Below, piece by piece: positions 15,988 to 24,566 of a DNA stretch of 64,000 bases. Positions within the stretch are counted from its first letter, which is position 1; every line of letters starts with the position of its first letter. The position numbers and the translations under genes are program-made. The stretch lies in the NCBI RefSeq assembly GCF_028550595.1, contig NZ_JAQQGN010000002.1, positions 310,001 to 374,000 on the forward strand, written 5' to 3'. The stretch comes from Luteimonas sp. BLCC-B24 (GTDB taxonomy: Bacteria; Pseudomonadota; Gammaproteobacteria; Xanthomonadales; Xanthomonadaceae). The notes under the pieces are model-generated. The model had not been told where the DNA came from, did no database searches, and saw nothing but the letters and a program-made list of their open reading frames with translations.

Positions 15988-17349
15988 ATGCCTACGTCCA
16001 GTGTCGCCGCCGCGCCCCTTGCGTCCCGTCCCGCCAGTCTTCGCCGCTCTGTGTCGAACACGCTGAAGGGCTCGGCCGGCAACCTGGTCGAGTGGTACGA
16101 CGTCTACGTGTACTCGGTGTTCGCGATGTACTTCGAGTCGCAGTTCTTCTCGCCCGATGACCGCAATTCCACGCTGTACGTCTGGGCGATCTTCGCCGCG
16201 ACGTTCCTGATGCGCCCGATCGGCGCCTGGTACTTCGGCCGCTTCGCCGACCGCTACGGCCGGCGCCTGGCGCTGACGGTGTCGGTGTCGGTGATGGCGG
16301 GCTGCTCGTTCCTCATCGCGATCAGCCCGACCGCCGGGCAGATCGGCATCTGGGCCGCGGTGCTGCTGCTCGTGGCGCGTCTGGTCCAGGGCTTCGCGAC
16401 CGGCGGCGAGTACGGCGCCAGCGCGACCTACATGTCCGAGGCGGCGATCCCGGGGCGGCGCGGCTTCCTGTCGTCGTTCCACTACGTCACCCTCGTCGGC
16501 GGCCACGTGCTGGCGCAGGCGACGTTGCTGGCGATGCTGCTGGTGCTCGACGTGGCCCAGATCTCCGAATGGGGCTGGCGCGTGGCCTTCGCCATCGGCG
16601 GCGTGGCGGCGATCGTGGTGTTCTGGCTGCGCCGCACGATGGACGAATCCCTGGAATCGGATTCGATCGCAGCTGCCAGGATCGGCGGCGCCCGGGCCTC
16701 GGGCTCGATCCGCGAGCTGTTCGTGAACCAGTGGCGGCCATTGCTGCTGTGCTTCCTGATCACGGCGGGCGGCACGGTCGCGTTCTACACGTATTCGGTC
16801 AACGGGCCGAAGATGATCCAGACCGCATTCGCCGGCGACGACGTACTCGTGGGCACGCTGATCAATCTCGGCCTGCTGACGTTCCTCATGCTGCTCCAGC
16901 CGCTGGGCGGCTGGCTGTCGGACAGCATCGGGCGCAAGAGCCTGCTGGTGTTCTTCGGCGTCGGCGGCGTGCTCTACACCGGGTTTCTGGTGACGGCGCT
17001 GCCGCAGCAGACCAGTGCGCTGTCGGCGTTCGTGATCCTCGGCATCGGCTTCGTCATCCTCACCGGTTACACGTCGATCAACGCCGTGGTGAAGGCCGAA
17101 CTGTTCCCCACGCACATCCGTGCGCTGGGCGTGGGCCTGGGCTACGCGCTCGCCAACTCGGCGTTCGGCGGCACGGCGCCGCTGCTGTACCAGGCGGCGC
17201 TGAAGTCGGACCGGGTGGTCAGCTTCGCCGTGTACGCCACCGCGATCATCGCCGTCTCGCTGGTGGTGTACGTGTTCTTTCTCCGGAACAAGGACGCCAA
17301 CTGGCTCGACGACGAGGCCGCGATGCGGGCCCGCGTCGCCGCGCATTGA
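15988..17349 (+). CDS. MFS transporter of the metabolite:H+ symporter type
   Basis: A 453-residue, twelve-helix major facilitator. SAGNLVEWYDVYVYSVFAMY in helix 1 and the loop GRFADRYGRRLAL between helices 2 and 3 place it in the MHS group with alpha-ketoglutarate permease KgtP and ShiA. RLVQGFATGGEYGAS in helix 4 is also typical. It should import a dicarboxylate or similar organic acid with protons; the exact substrate is inference. The ATG at 15988 begins MPTSSVAAA; upstream in-frame sequence is unlike the family. No operon partner. Confidence 0.9.
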   Translation: MPTSSVAAAPLASRPASLRRSVSNTLKGSAGNLVEWYDVYVYSVFAMYFESQFFSPDDRNSTLYVWAIFAATFLMRPIGAWYFGRFADRYGRRLALTVSVSVMAGCSFLIAISPTAGQIGIWAAVLLLVARLVQGFATGGEYGASATYMSEAAIPGRRGFLSSFHYVTLVGGHVLAQATLLAMLLVLDVAQISEWGWRVAFAIGGVAAIVVFWLRRTMDESLESDSIAAARIGGARASGSIRELFVNQWRPLLLCFLITAGGTVAFYTYSVNGPKMIQTAFAGDDVLVGTLINLGLLTFLMLLQPLGGWLSDSIGRKSLLVFFGVGGVLYTGFLVTALPQQTSALSAFVILGIGFVILTGYTSINAVVKAELFPTHIRALGVGLGYALANSAFGGTAPLLYQAALKSDRVVSFAVYATAIIAVSLVVYVFFLRNKDANWLDDEAAMRARVAAH

Positions 17350-17431
17350 CCGTCGGCCGCGCCGGCATCGGTGCACGGCGCGGGTCCGCGCGGTAGGGTG
17401 GGCGACATCGCTCGATGACCAGGAGGTCCAC

Positions 17432-18469
17432 ATGCCCCGTCTTGCCACGTCGCTGCTCGCGATTCCGTTGATGGCCGCGCTCGGAGGTTGCGCCTCGTCG
17501 TCGGGGCCGACGCCCGTCTATCCGCAGGTGGGCGGCGTGACGCGGTACGTCCCGGCGCTCGACGCGGTGGTCGCGTCCGATGCACGCATCGAGCGGCTCG
17601 CCGAGGGCTTCACCTGGGCCGAAGGCCCGGTGTGGGTGGCCGACGGCGGGTATCTGCTGTTCACCGACGTGCCCGAGAACCGCATCCATCGCTGGTCCGA
17701 ATCGGCGGGACTCTCGGTGTTCCTCGAGCCCTCGGGGTACGCGGGGCGCGACACCGGCGCCCTGCGCGAAGCGGGTGCCAATGGTCTGTTCGCCGAGTCG
17801 GCCGGCGCGGTGCTGATGGCCGATTCCGGCAACCGCAGCGTGGAACGGCTGGAGCTGGCGACGAAACGCAAGACGACCCTGGCGCGTGCGTTCGAGGGGC
17901 GTCGCTTCAACAGTCCCAACGATCTCGTACGCCGCGGCGACGGCACGATCTTCTTCACCGATCCGCCGTACGGACTCAAGGATCTCGACGATTCACCGGT
18001 CAAGGAGCTCGCCTTCAACGGGGTCTACCGGCTGGATGCCGACGGCCGCGTGCATCTGCTCGACGACGGGCTCACCCGACCGAACGGCATCGCCCTGTCG
18101 CCGGACGAGCGCACGCTCTACGTCGCCAATTCCGATCCCGAGCGGGCGATCTGGATGGCCTACACCCTCGACACCGACGGCGCAGTGACGGCGCGCCGCG
18201 TGTTCGCCGACGCCGGCGATCTGGTCGGCGACGCGGCCCCGGGCCTGCCCGACGGCATGGCGGTCGCGGCCGACGGCACCGTGTTCGCGACCGGACCGGG
18301 TGGCGTGCTGGTCTTCGCGCCCGACGGCACCCGGCTGGGGCGGATCGAGACCGGGGGTCCCATCGCGAACGTGGCGTTCGGCGACGACGGACGCACGCTG
18401 TACATGACGTCGAACGGCATCCTGGCGCGCGTGCGTCTGCAGATCACGGGGCCGGCCACGCCGCGTTAG
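17432..18469 (+). CDS. SMP-30/gluconolactonase-like lipoprotein
   Basis: A 345-residue six-bladed beta-propeller of the SMP-30/gluconolactonase/LRE family. The N-terminus ends in lipobox LGGC (Cys20), so it is a lipoprotein. Family motifs: EGPVWVADGGYLLFTD, ANGLF, RRFNSPNDLV, GLTRPNGIALSPDERTLYVA and GLPDGMAVAADG, which carry the metal-binding Glu, Asn and Asp. It probably hydrolyses a sugar lactone in the periplasm. AGGAGGT precedes the ATG by five bases. Confidence 0.92.
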   Translation: MPRLATSLLAIPLMAALGGCASSSGPTPVYPQVGGVTRYVPALDAVVASDARIERLAEGFTWAEGPVWVADGGYLLFTDVPENRIHRWSESAGLSVFLEPSGYAGRDTGALREAGANGLFAESAGAVLMADSGNRSVERLELATKRKTTLARAFEGRRFNSPNDLVRRGDGTIFFTDPPYGLKDLDDSPVKELAFNGVYRLDADGRVHLLDDGLTRPNGIALSPDERTLYVANSDPERAIWMAYTLDTDGAVTARRVFADAGDLVGDAAPGLPDGMAVAADGTVFATGPGGVLVFAPDGTRLGRIETGGPIANVAFGDDGRTLYMTSNGILARVRLQITGPATPR

Positions 18470-18486
18470 GGTGGGTGGGCTACCTG

Positions 18487-18572
18487 CCGTCATCCCCGCG
18501 AATGCGGGCTCCAGCCACTTCAAGCCGTTGAAGGTCCAACATGCTGGATTTCCGCGTTCGCGGGAATGACGG
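18487..18572. repeat. REP/MITE-like inverted repeat
   Basis: CCGTCATCCCCGCGAATGCGG at the left and its near-complement CCGCGTTCGCGGGAATGACGG at the right pair at 19 of 21 positions; pairing continues inward through CTCCAGC and GCTGGA. The centre is about 40 bases. The GTCATTCCCGCGAANGCGGGAATCC consensus is a widespread interspersed palindrome in Xanthomonadaceae and relatives. It lies between the SMP-30 gene and the frameshifted ATPase gene. Confidence 0.75.
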
Positions 18573-18637
18573 CCAGGAGCGGACCTGTCCAGACCTGCCT
18601 TCGTACGAAGCGCGTCTCACCTCGGCCGCCCACGTCG

Positions 18638-19798
18638 ATGCTCACCACGCTCGCCATCGCCCATGACCGTTCGCTGCACACGCTGGTGGTGTCGATGGGG
18701 CGCTTGAACCTCGTCACCGGTGCCAACGGCAGTGGCAAGTCCAACCTCTATCGCGCGCTGCGTCTGCTGGCCGAGACGGCGCAGGGCGGCGTGGTGCCGG
18801 CACTGGCGCGCGAGGGCGGCCTGCAGTCGACGCTGTGGGCGGGACCGGAAACACTCAGCGCACGCATGCGCCGCGGCGAGGTGCCGATCGAAGGCGGGCC
18901 GCGGCAGCAGCCCGTTTCGCTGAAGCCCGGTGTCGCCGGCGAGGAGTTCGGGTACGCGATCGATCTCGGCGTGCCGGTGCCGACGCAGTCGCTGTTCGCC
19001 CGTGATCCCGAGATCAAGCGCGAGGTGATCTGGAGCGGACCGTTCCTGCGTCAGGGCAACACGCTGGTCGATCGCCGCGGCGCGCGGGTGCGCGTGCGCG
19101 ACGGCCGCGACTGGCGCGTGGCGGGCGAGCATCTGAATCCCTTCGAACGCCTGTTCGCGCAGATCGCCGATCCACGCAGCGCCCCCGAGGTGCGGCAACT
19201 GCGCGAGACGATCCGCGGCTGGCACTTCTACGATCACGTCCGCGCCGATGCCGATGCGCCGGCGCGTCTGCCGCAGCTGGGCACGCGCACGCCGGTGCCG
19301 AGTCACGACGGCCGTGACCTCGCCGCGGCCTGGGCGACGATCCGCGAGACCGGCGATGCCGAGGCGCTGGACGCCGCGGTGGCCGATGCGTTCCCGACGC
19401 GCGTGTCGACGTGCTGGTCGAAGGCGGGCGCTTTTCGTTGCAGTTCCGCCAGCACGGCCTGCTGCGCCCGCTGTCGGCGGCCGAACTCTCGGACGGCATG
19501 CTGCGCCATCTGCTGTGGATCGCGGCGCTGCACACATCGCGCCCGCCGCCGCTGAGGGTGCTCAACGAGCCCGAGACCAGTCTGCATCCGGATCTGCTGC
19601 CGGCCCTGGCGCGGCTGATCACCGCTGCGGCGAAGCGCACGCAGGTCCGGGTGGTCTCGCACGCGTCGCGGTTGATCGCCGCGCTGGAGCAGGCCCCCCG
19701 ACTGCCACCCGGTCCAGCTGGTCAAACGCGACAGCCAGACCGTGATCGACGGACAGGGGATGCTCGATGCACCTGCCTGGCACTGGCCCGATCGCTGA
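18638..19798 (+). pseudogene. AAA ATPase gene carrying two compensating frameshifts
   Basis: The first frame gives MLTTLAIAHDRSLHTLVVS and Walker A GANGSGKS, and continues to about 19395. There the family sequence jumps frame: DVLVEGGRFSLQF, ELSDGMLRHLLW and the Walker B block LRVLNEPETSLHP lie in the next frame. After a run of six C at 19694-19699 the sequence returns to the first frame, DCHPVQLVKRDSQTVIDGQG, ending at TGA 19796-19798. One missing base near 19396 and one extra C restore a protein of about 386 residues like AAA_21 ATPases. Either a sequencing/assembly error or true inactivation. Confidence 0.85.
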
Positions 19799-19808
19799 GA
19801 CAGACGTG

Positions 19809-19834
19809 CCGACGGCCCGTTGCCGGGCCGTCGG
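19809..19834. terminator. Hairpin between convergent genes, terminator-like
   Basis: CCGACGGCCCG (19809-19819) and CGGGCCGTCGG (19824-19834) form a perfect 11-base stem with loop TTGC. It lies between the ATPase pseudogene (plus) and the M56 protease gene (minus), where a two-way terminator is expected. Neither side has a strong T-tract. Confidence 0.6.
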
Positions 19835-19856
19835 GGTGTGATGGATCGATGCGCGC

Positions 19857-21686
19857 TCAGAGCCGCTGGGCGCGTCCGCTGGCGATGACCTCGTCGACGA
19901 TCGCCCGGGCCTGACGGGCAGCCCGCGCCTGCGCGTCCGCCTGCTGCCGCGCGAGCTCGCCCTGCTCTCCGGCGAGCACGCCCTGCTGGCTGGCCAGGCG
20001 ACTCATCTGCACGCCCAGGGTGCGAGCTTCGGCCTGCAGTGCGTCCAGGGCGCGGCGCTGCGACGCGGCGTCGCCGCTGCGGGTCGCTTCCAGCGCCAGT
20101 TCGGCGATGCGCCCGCCGATCTCGCCCTGACGTGCCCCGAGCGTGCCCTGTTCGGCGCCCAGCGTGCCCTGGCGCTCGCCGAGGGCCCCCTGTCGTTCGC
20201 CGAGGCTACGCACGTCGTCGAAGGCCGCCCGGAAGCGGGCGACGGTCTCGGCATCGCGCACGATGTAGCGGTCGTCGCCGCGGCGCAGCCAGAGCATCGG
20301 GCCTTCGCCCTGCTGCGCGGCGCGCGCCTCGCGCAGTTCCTCGGTCGAACTCATCGCGACGCTGTGCGCGCTGTCGAGCAACACGTAGGACTCGGCACCC
20401 GGGGTGCGGCTGAGGGTGAAGGTGCCGCGGATCGGGCCGGTGGCGCGATCCCGGACCTGCGTGCGGATCGTGTGCACGTGGCCGCGCGCGTCGCTGTCGT
20501 CCGGCGCCGGCGGGGCAGGCGGGGCAGGCGGTGCTGCCGGCGCGGCCGGCGTGGCGGGTGCAGGCGGGGTGGTCGGGCTGACCGGCATCGGCGGCGCAGG
20601 CGGCGTCTCCGGTGCCGGTGGCGCGGTCGCGGACGGTGCGGCCGGCGGGGGCGGCGGAAGCGGCATCGGCGCGGCGTTGGTCACGCGGTAGGGCAGGACG
20701 CCGACCGCGGCGACCAGCAGGACGGTCGACACCGCGAGCGCACGCGACGACGGGCGGGTGGTCTGCAGCATGGTCAGTCTCCGCTTGAGAAAGGTGTAAT
20801 CGGGCGAGGCACTGGCCAGCCCGGCATCCGGACGCGGCGCGATGCCGAGCCGCAGCAGCAGCTGGGCGTATTCGCGCGCGCCGTGCGCCTGGCCGGCGAG
20901 CACCGCGGCGTCGCAGGCACCCTCGCGGGCGAGGCCGTACTCGCGCGTGGCGAGATGCGCCAGCGGGTGGAACCAGAACAGGTGCTGGGCCAGCGCGGGC
21001 AGCAGACCCAGCCACAGGTCGCGGCGCTGCAGATGCACCAGCTCGTGGGTGAGCGCCATGTCGAGTTCGTCGGCGCGCAGGGCCTGCGCATAGCCCTCCG
21101 GCAACAGCAGCACCGGACGCCAGGGGCCGATCAACTGCGGCGAGACGATCGCGTCCGAGACGCGAACCGCGGGCACGGCGCGCAGCCCGTATGCCTCGGC
21201 GGCGAGGGCGAGCGCCTGGAGCAGGCTGCGGTCCCGGCAGGGCGCCGCTTCGGCGACGAGGCGACGCGAGCGCTGCAGGCCGCGCAGGCTGCGGGTGATC
21301 ATCGCCGCGAGTCCGAGCAGCCAGACCACGCCCAGCGCGAACATCCACGCCCCTGCGGACGCCGCGGCCGTCCCGCCCGGCGCGGCACCGAGGGCGGCCG
21401 GGGCCACGGACAGCGCTGACTCCGGAATCGGGGCGGTTACCGCATCCGCGGGTACGCCGATCATCTGTTCGACGGCAGGCAGCAACGGCAACGCCACCGG
21501 CGACGACCACACCAGGCCGAGGACCAGCTGCAGCGCCACCAGCCACCACAGCCAGCAGCGGGCATCGGCTGGCAGCCGGGGCAGGGCGCGGCACAACGCC
21601 CAGACCAGGGCCACGAGCAGGCTGCCCTGCACGCTGGCCGCGAGCAGCCGCGGCAGCATCACATCCGTGAGTGCGGAGATGTCCAT
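19857..21686 (-). CDS. BlaR1-type M56 membrane metallopeptidase with heptad-repeat tail
   Basis: A 609-residue M56 protease: about four membrane helices, then the zinc site HELVH (about residue 210) and the downstream REYGLAREGACDAAV with the third ligand Glu. After the last helix (about residue 345) comes a long Pro/Ala linker, then a domain and a tail of near-perfect seven-residue repeats, LGERQGA/LGERQGT/LGAEQGT/LGARQGE, followed by further Gln-rich heptads, likely a coiled coil. It lacks the penicillin-binding domain of true BlaR1. It starts one base after the BlaI-type gene and should cleave that repressor on an envelope signal; the signal is unknown. Confidence 0.88.
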   Translation of the reverse strand: MDISALTDVMLPRLLAASVQGSLLVALVWALCRALPRLPADARCWLWWLVALQLVLGLVWSSPVALPLLPAVEQMIGVPADAVTAPIPESALSVAPAALGAAPGGTAAASAGAWMFALGVVWLLGLAAMITRSLRGLQRSRRLVAEAAPCRDRSLLQALALAAEAYGLRAVPAVRVSDAIVSPQLIGPWRPVLLLPEGYAQALRADELDMALTHELVHLQRRDLWLGLLPALAQHLFWFHPLAHLATREYGLAREGACDAAVLAGQAHGAREYAQLLLRLGIAPRPDAGLASASPDYTFLKRRLTMLQTTRPSSRALAVSTVLLVAAVGVLPYRVTNAAPMPLPPPPPAAPSATAPPAPETPPAPPMPVSPTTPPAPATPAAPAAPPAPPAPPAPDDSDARGHVHTIRTQVRDRATGPIRGTFTLSRTPGAESYVLLDSAHSVAMSSTEELREARAAQQGEGPMLWLRRGDDRYIVRDAETVARFRAAFDDVRSLGERQGALGERQGTLGAEQGTLGARQGEIGGRIAELALEATRSGDAASQRRALDALQAEARTLGVQMSRLASQQGVLAGEQGELARQQADAQARAARQARAIVDEVIASGRAQRL

Positions 21687-21687
21687 G

Positions 21688-22077
21688 TCAGCCTCCCTTG
21701 CGCCTGGACTGCAGGCTGGCGACCAGCGCCTCGAGCTCGGCGAGCTCGTCGTCACTGACCTCCTTGCGCTCCGACATCCACGCCACGAACGGTGACACCG
21801 AGCCCTGCAGGGTCTTCTCGACGAAGCTGCCGACCGCGCTGCGCACCACCTCGTCCTGGCCCGTCGTCGGCGCATAGCGATAGGCGCCGCCGCCGGACTG
21901 GCTGCGGCGCAGATAGGCCTTCGCGCGCAGCCGCTCCATCATCGTCAGCACCGTGGAACGGGCCAACCCCCGGGCCTCGCCGAACCCGGCGGCGACTTCG
22001 CCGACGGTGGCCGGGCCGACCTCATCGAGATACTGCAGCAGGGCCAGTTCCTGGTCCCCGATCGTCTTCTTCGGCAT
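21688..22077 (-). CDS. BlaI/MecI-family repressor
   Basis: A 129-residue winged-helix repressor. It reads IGDQELALLQYLDEVGPATV at the start, a recognition helix in LARSTVLTMMERLRAKAYL and a dimerisation tail rich in Glu. BlaI proteins repress their own operon until the partner M56 protease cleaves them. Gene order blaI-blaR1 with one base between stop and start supports that circuit. The operators are at 22090-22137. No beta-lactamase gene is nearby, so the regulon is elsewhere or limited to this pair. Confidence 0.92.
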   Translation of the reverse strand: MPKKTIGDQELALLQYLDEVGPATVGEVAAGFGEARGLARSTVLTMMERLRAKAYLRRSQSGGGAYRYAPTTGQDEVVRSAVGSFVEKTLQGSVSPFVAWMSERKEVSDDELAELEALVASLQSRRKGG

Positions 22078-22089
22078 GGCATCACCCGT

Positions 22090-22137
22090 TTGACTACACG
22101 TGTCGGCAATCCTGCGCGTGACGACAGGTGTAGTCAA
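22090..22137 (-). promoter_or_regulatory. Promoter with twin BlaI-type operators
   Basis: TTGACTACAC (22090-22099) and GTGTAGTCAA (22128-22137) are a perfect 10-base inverted repeat. Each arm also contains a smaller dyad of the BlaI/CopY form TACANNTGTA: TACACGTGTC (22095-22104) and GACAGGTGTA (22123-22132). On the minus strand TTGACT (22137-22132) is a good -35, with AGGATT 18 bases on as -10. Repressor bound at both dyads would cover the promoter. Confidence 0.75.
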
Positions 22138-22239
22138 TAGGCCGGATGGCAGGGTGACGTCACGCCTGCGACCTCTCCTCCGGCCTGCGCGAAGGCCAGA
22201 GCAGTGCACAGCCAGCGCCGAGGCGCGGCCGGCAGGGCG

Positions 22240-23352
22240 TCAGCGCGCAGCCGCGCTGCCGGGACGCCGGATCAGCACCACCACCAGCGTGATCACGGTC
22301 AGCGGTACCACGAAGCCCATCATCACGCTGGAGAACGCGGGCAGGGCGGCATGCGACTGCGCGGCCAGGATCAGATAGGCGACGTAGGCGAGGTAGTAGC
22401 CGAAGAACACGCCGCCTTCCCAGCGTGCGATCTCGCGGCCCGACAGGAAGATCGGCAGGCAGGCCAGCGCCACGGCCACCATCACCCACAGATCGAACGC
22501 GAGCACCGGCCCCGGCACCACCAGCCCGGCGCTGCCGGCCAGCAGGCCCGACAGGCCCAGGCAGCCGAGAATGTTGAAGGTGCTGCTGCCGATCGCATTG
22601 CCTACGGCGATGTCCCGCTCGCCCTTGATCGCGGCGGCGACCGACGTCGCGACTTCCGGCATCGACGTGCCCGCGGCGACGATGGTCAGGCCGATCACCA
22701 CATCGCTGACGCCGAGCGCGGTGGCGAATGCGACGGCCGCGGTGACCAGCCAGTCCGAACCGAGTACCAGCAGGCCGAGGCCGACGACGATCAGCACCAG
22801 TTGCACCGGCAATCGTGAATCCCAGGCACCGGCGCGCGGAGGCTGGAATTCGGCGTCGTACTCGTTGGCCGGGGACGCGCCCGTCTCCGCGGCCGCCGCG
22901 CGGGCTTCTCGCCGCGACTGCACCACCAGGAACACGGTGTAGGCGATCACCAGACCCAGCAGCAGCGCGCCGTCGAACATCGTCAGCCGTCCGTCGAGGC
23001 TGAGCACGGCGAGCAGCAGCGAGGCACCGATGAGGATCGGCACTTCCTGGCGGATGACCTGCCGGTGCACCACGAGCGGCGCGATCAGCGCGCTGAGGCC
23101 CAGCACGAACAGCACGTTGAAGATGTTGCTGCCGACGACGTTGCCGACCGCGAGATCGGTCTGACCGCCGAGCACGGCGCCGGCGGAGATCGCCATCTCG
23201 GGGGCACTGGTGCCGAAGGCGACGATCGTCAGGCCGACGACCAGCGGCGAGATGCCGAACGACAAGGCCAGGCGCGAGGCGCCGCGCACCAGCAGTTCGG
23301 CGCCGCCGACCAGGGCAGCGAGACCGGCAACGAACAACAGCACATTGAGCAT
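22240..23352 (-). CDS. Calcium/sodium antiporter (CaCA family, YrbG-like)
   Basis: A 370-residue, ten-helix cation exchanger. The two inverted alpha repeats are clear: GTSAPEMAIS..GNVVGSNIFN near residues 47-80 and GTSMPEVATS..GNAIGSSTFN near residues 228-262. A cytosolic loop (about residues 150-178) joins the halves. It should exchange Ca2+ for Na+ or H+ across the inner membrane. ATG on the complement of 23350-23352. Single-gene unit, tail to tail with nothing but the BlaI promoter beyond. Confidence 0.93.
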   Translation of the reverse strand: MLNVLLFVAGLAALVGGAELLVRGASRLALSFGISPLVVGLTIVAFGTSAPEMAISAGAVLGGQTDLAVGNVVGSNIFNVLFVLGLSALIAPLVVHRQVIRQEVPILIGASLLLAVLSLDGRLTMFDGALLLGLVIAYTVFLVVQSRREARAAAAETGASPANEYDAEFQPPRAGAWDSRLPVQLVLIVVGLGLLVLGSDWLVTAAVAFATALGVSDVVIGLTIVAAGTSMPEVATSVAAAIKGERDIAVGNAIGSSTFNILGCLGLSGLLAGSAGLVVPGPVLAFDLWVMVAVALACLPIFLSGREIARWEGGVFFGYYLAYVAYLILAAQSHAALPAFSSVMMGFVVPLTVITLVVVLIRRPGSAAAR

Positions 23353-23641
23353 GGAAGGTCCCGGGCGAGCAGGTGGGGGCGGCGAGCCGGTGCATGGTAT
23401 GCGCGCGGCCGCGCGACGGTGTGCAGGCGGCGTCAGGCCAGGCGTGAACCCGTCCGGTGCCCGGGTGCGGCGTGTGCAGGGCGGGCGACACCGCGCCGGA
23501 GCGCGCGCGGACAGCGCCAGCGCGTTGGTGTCGCCGATGGCGGTGTGTGCATGCGCGTGCCCACGCCGGATCCGGCAGGCACGGCGACCGTTTCACACCG
23601 GCGCCGCTAGACTCGCGCCTCCCCGATGCCCGGATATTCCC

Positions 23642-24004
23642 ATGCTGAAGCACACGCTCCCGTTGCTGTTCGCCGCTGTCCTGGTCGCCTGCGCAGCGCC
23701 GGCCGAGCGTCCTGCCACCCAGGCCGGGCCGGACACGGCCACCGTGACCCATGAAGCCGATTGCATGCGCGTCGGTGGCGAGTGGACCCAGCTGGGCCGC
23801 GCACCGGTCAAGCAGTGTCTGCGCCAGACCACCGACGCCGGCAAGGCCTGCAGCGACAGCCAGCAGTGCGAGGGGCACTGCATCGCGCCCGAGGGCACGG
23901 TGGACGGCGCCCAGGTGGGAGGTGCGTGCAGCGTGGACACCAATCCCTTCGGCTGCCAGCAGCGTGTACGCGACGGCGTCGCGTCGACGATCTGCGTCGA
24001 CTGA
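23642..24004 (+). CDS. Cys-rich lipoprotein, function unknown
   Basis: A 120-residue protein with lipobox LVAC (Cys17). The mature part contains eight further Cys (in EADCMRV, VKQCLRQ, KACSDSQQCEGHC, GGACSVD, FGCQQ and TICVD), enough for four disulphides, and no long hydrophobic segment. I do not recognise a named family; similar small lipoproteins occur in Xanthomonadaceae. It has no clear ribosome site. Probably anchored in the envelope as a compact disulphide-rich domain. Confidence 0.75.
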   Translation: MLKHTLPLLFAAVLVACAAPAERPATQAGPDTATVTHEADCMRVGGEWTQLGRAPVKQCLRQTTDAGKACSDSQQCEGHCIAPEGTVDGAQVGGACSVDTNPFGCQQRVRDGVASTICVD

Positions 24005-24170
24005 TCCCCGGCGACCACGTCGACCGGCGCCCGGACACGCGGGGCGCGGCGCCTACCCGGCGCGGCGTGCGCCCGCGCCTCGTCTCGTCGGGGGGCGGAC
24101 GCCGCATTTCATCGCCCATGCATCGGCGCGGGCCTAGGGTCGAAGGCCCTGCCGTTCGCCTGGAGCCGTC

Positions 24171-24536
24171 ATGTCCCGCATGCGTGTTCTCGCCGCCGCC
24201 CTCGCGGTGATATCGCTTCCCGCCGCTGCCCAGCAGTTGCAGCGCCCCCAGCCCGCACCCAGTCCGGCAGCGGCACCGGCGAGCACACCCGCGCCGACGG
24301 CCGTCCCCGCGACGCCGGCGCAACGCGCCCGCCAGCCTGCGCCGGTGCCGTCTGCCGGGCCCGCGCGCAGCGTGCAGCCGCTGGCCGCGCCGACGCCGAC
24401 GCCGACGGCGCCCGACGCGGTGCGGGATGCACAGGGGCGCGTCATTCCGGGCGCGCGTGAGGTCGTCCCGGGCCGCGCGGTCGACCCCGCGACCGGCGAG
24501 ACCTTCCGCACCGAACCGTCGTCGCGGCCGGAGTAA
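24171..24536 (+). CDS. Pro/Ala-rich secreted protein
   Basis: A 121-residue protein with a signal peptide (MSRMRVLAAALAVISLPAAA, cleavage before QQLQRP) followed by about 55 residues of Pro, Ala and Thr. A short more ordered C-terminal end reads DAQGRVIPGAREVVPGRAVD. No family recognised. It might be an envelope linker protein. The ordinary start and signal make it plausible as a gene, but low complexity lowers confidence. Confidence 0.6.
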   Translation: MSRMRVLAAALAVISLPAAAQQLQRPQPAPSPAAAPASTPAPTAVPATPAQRARQPAPVPSAGPARSVQPLAAPTPTPTAPDAVRDAQGRVIPGAREVVPGRAVDPATGETFRTEPSSRPE

Positions 24537-24566
24537 CGGCGCGCGGCGAGCGCGCCGTCGTGCAGG

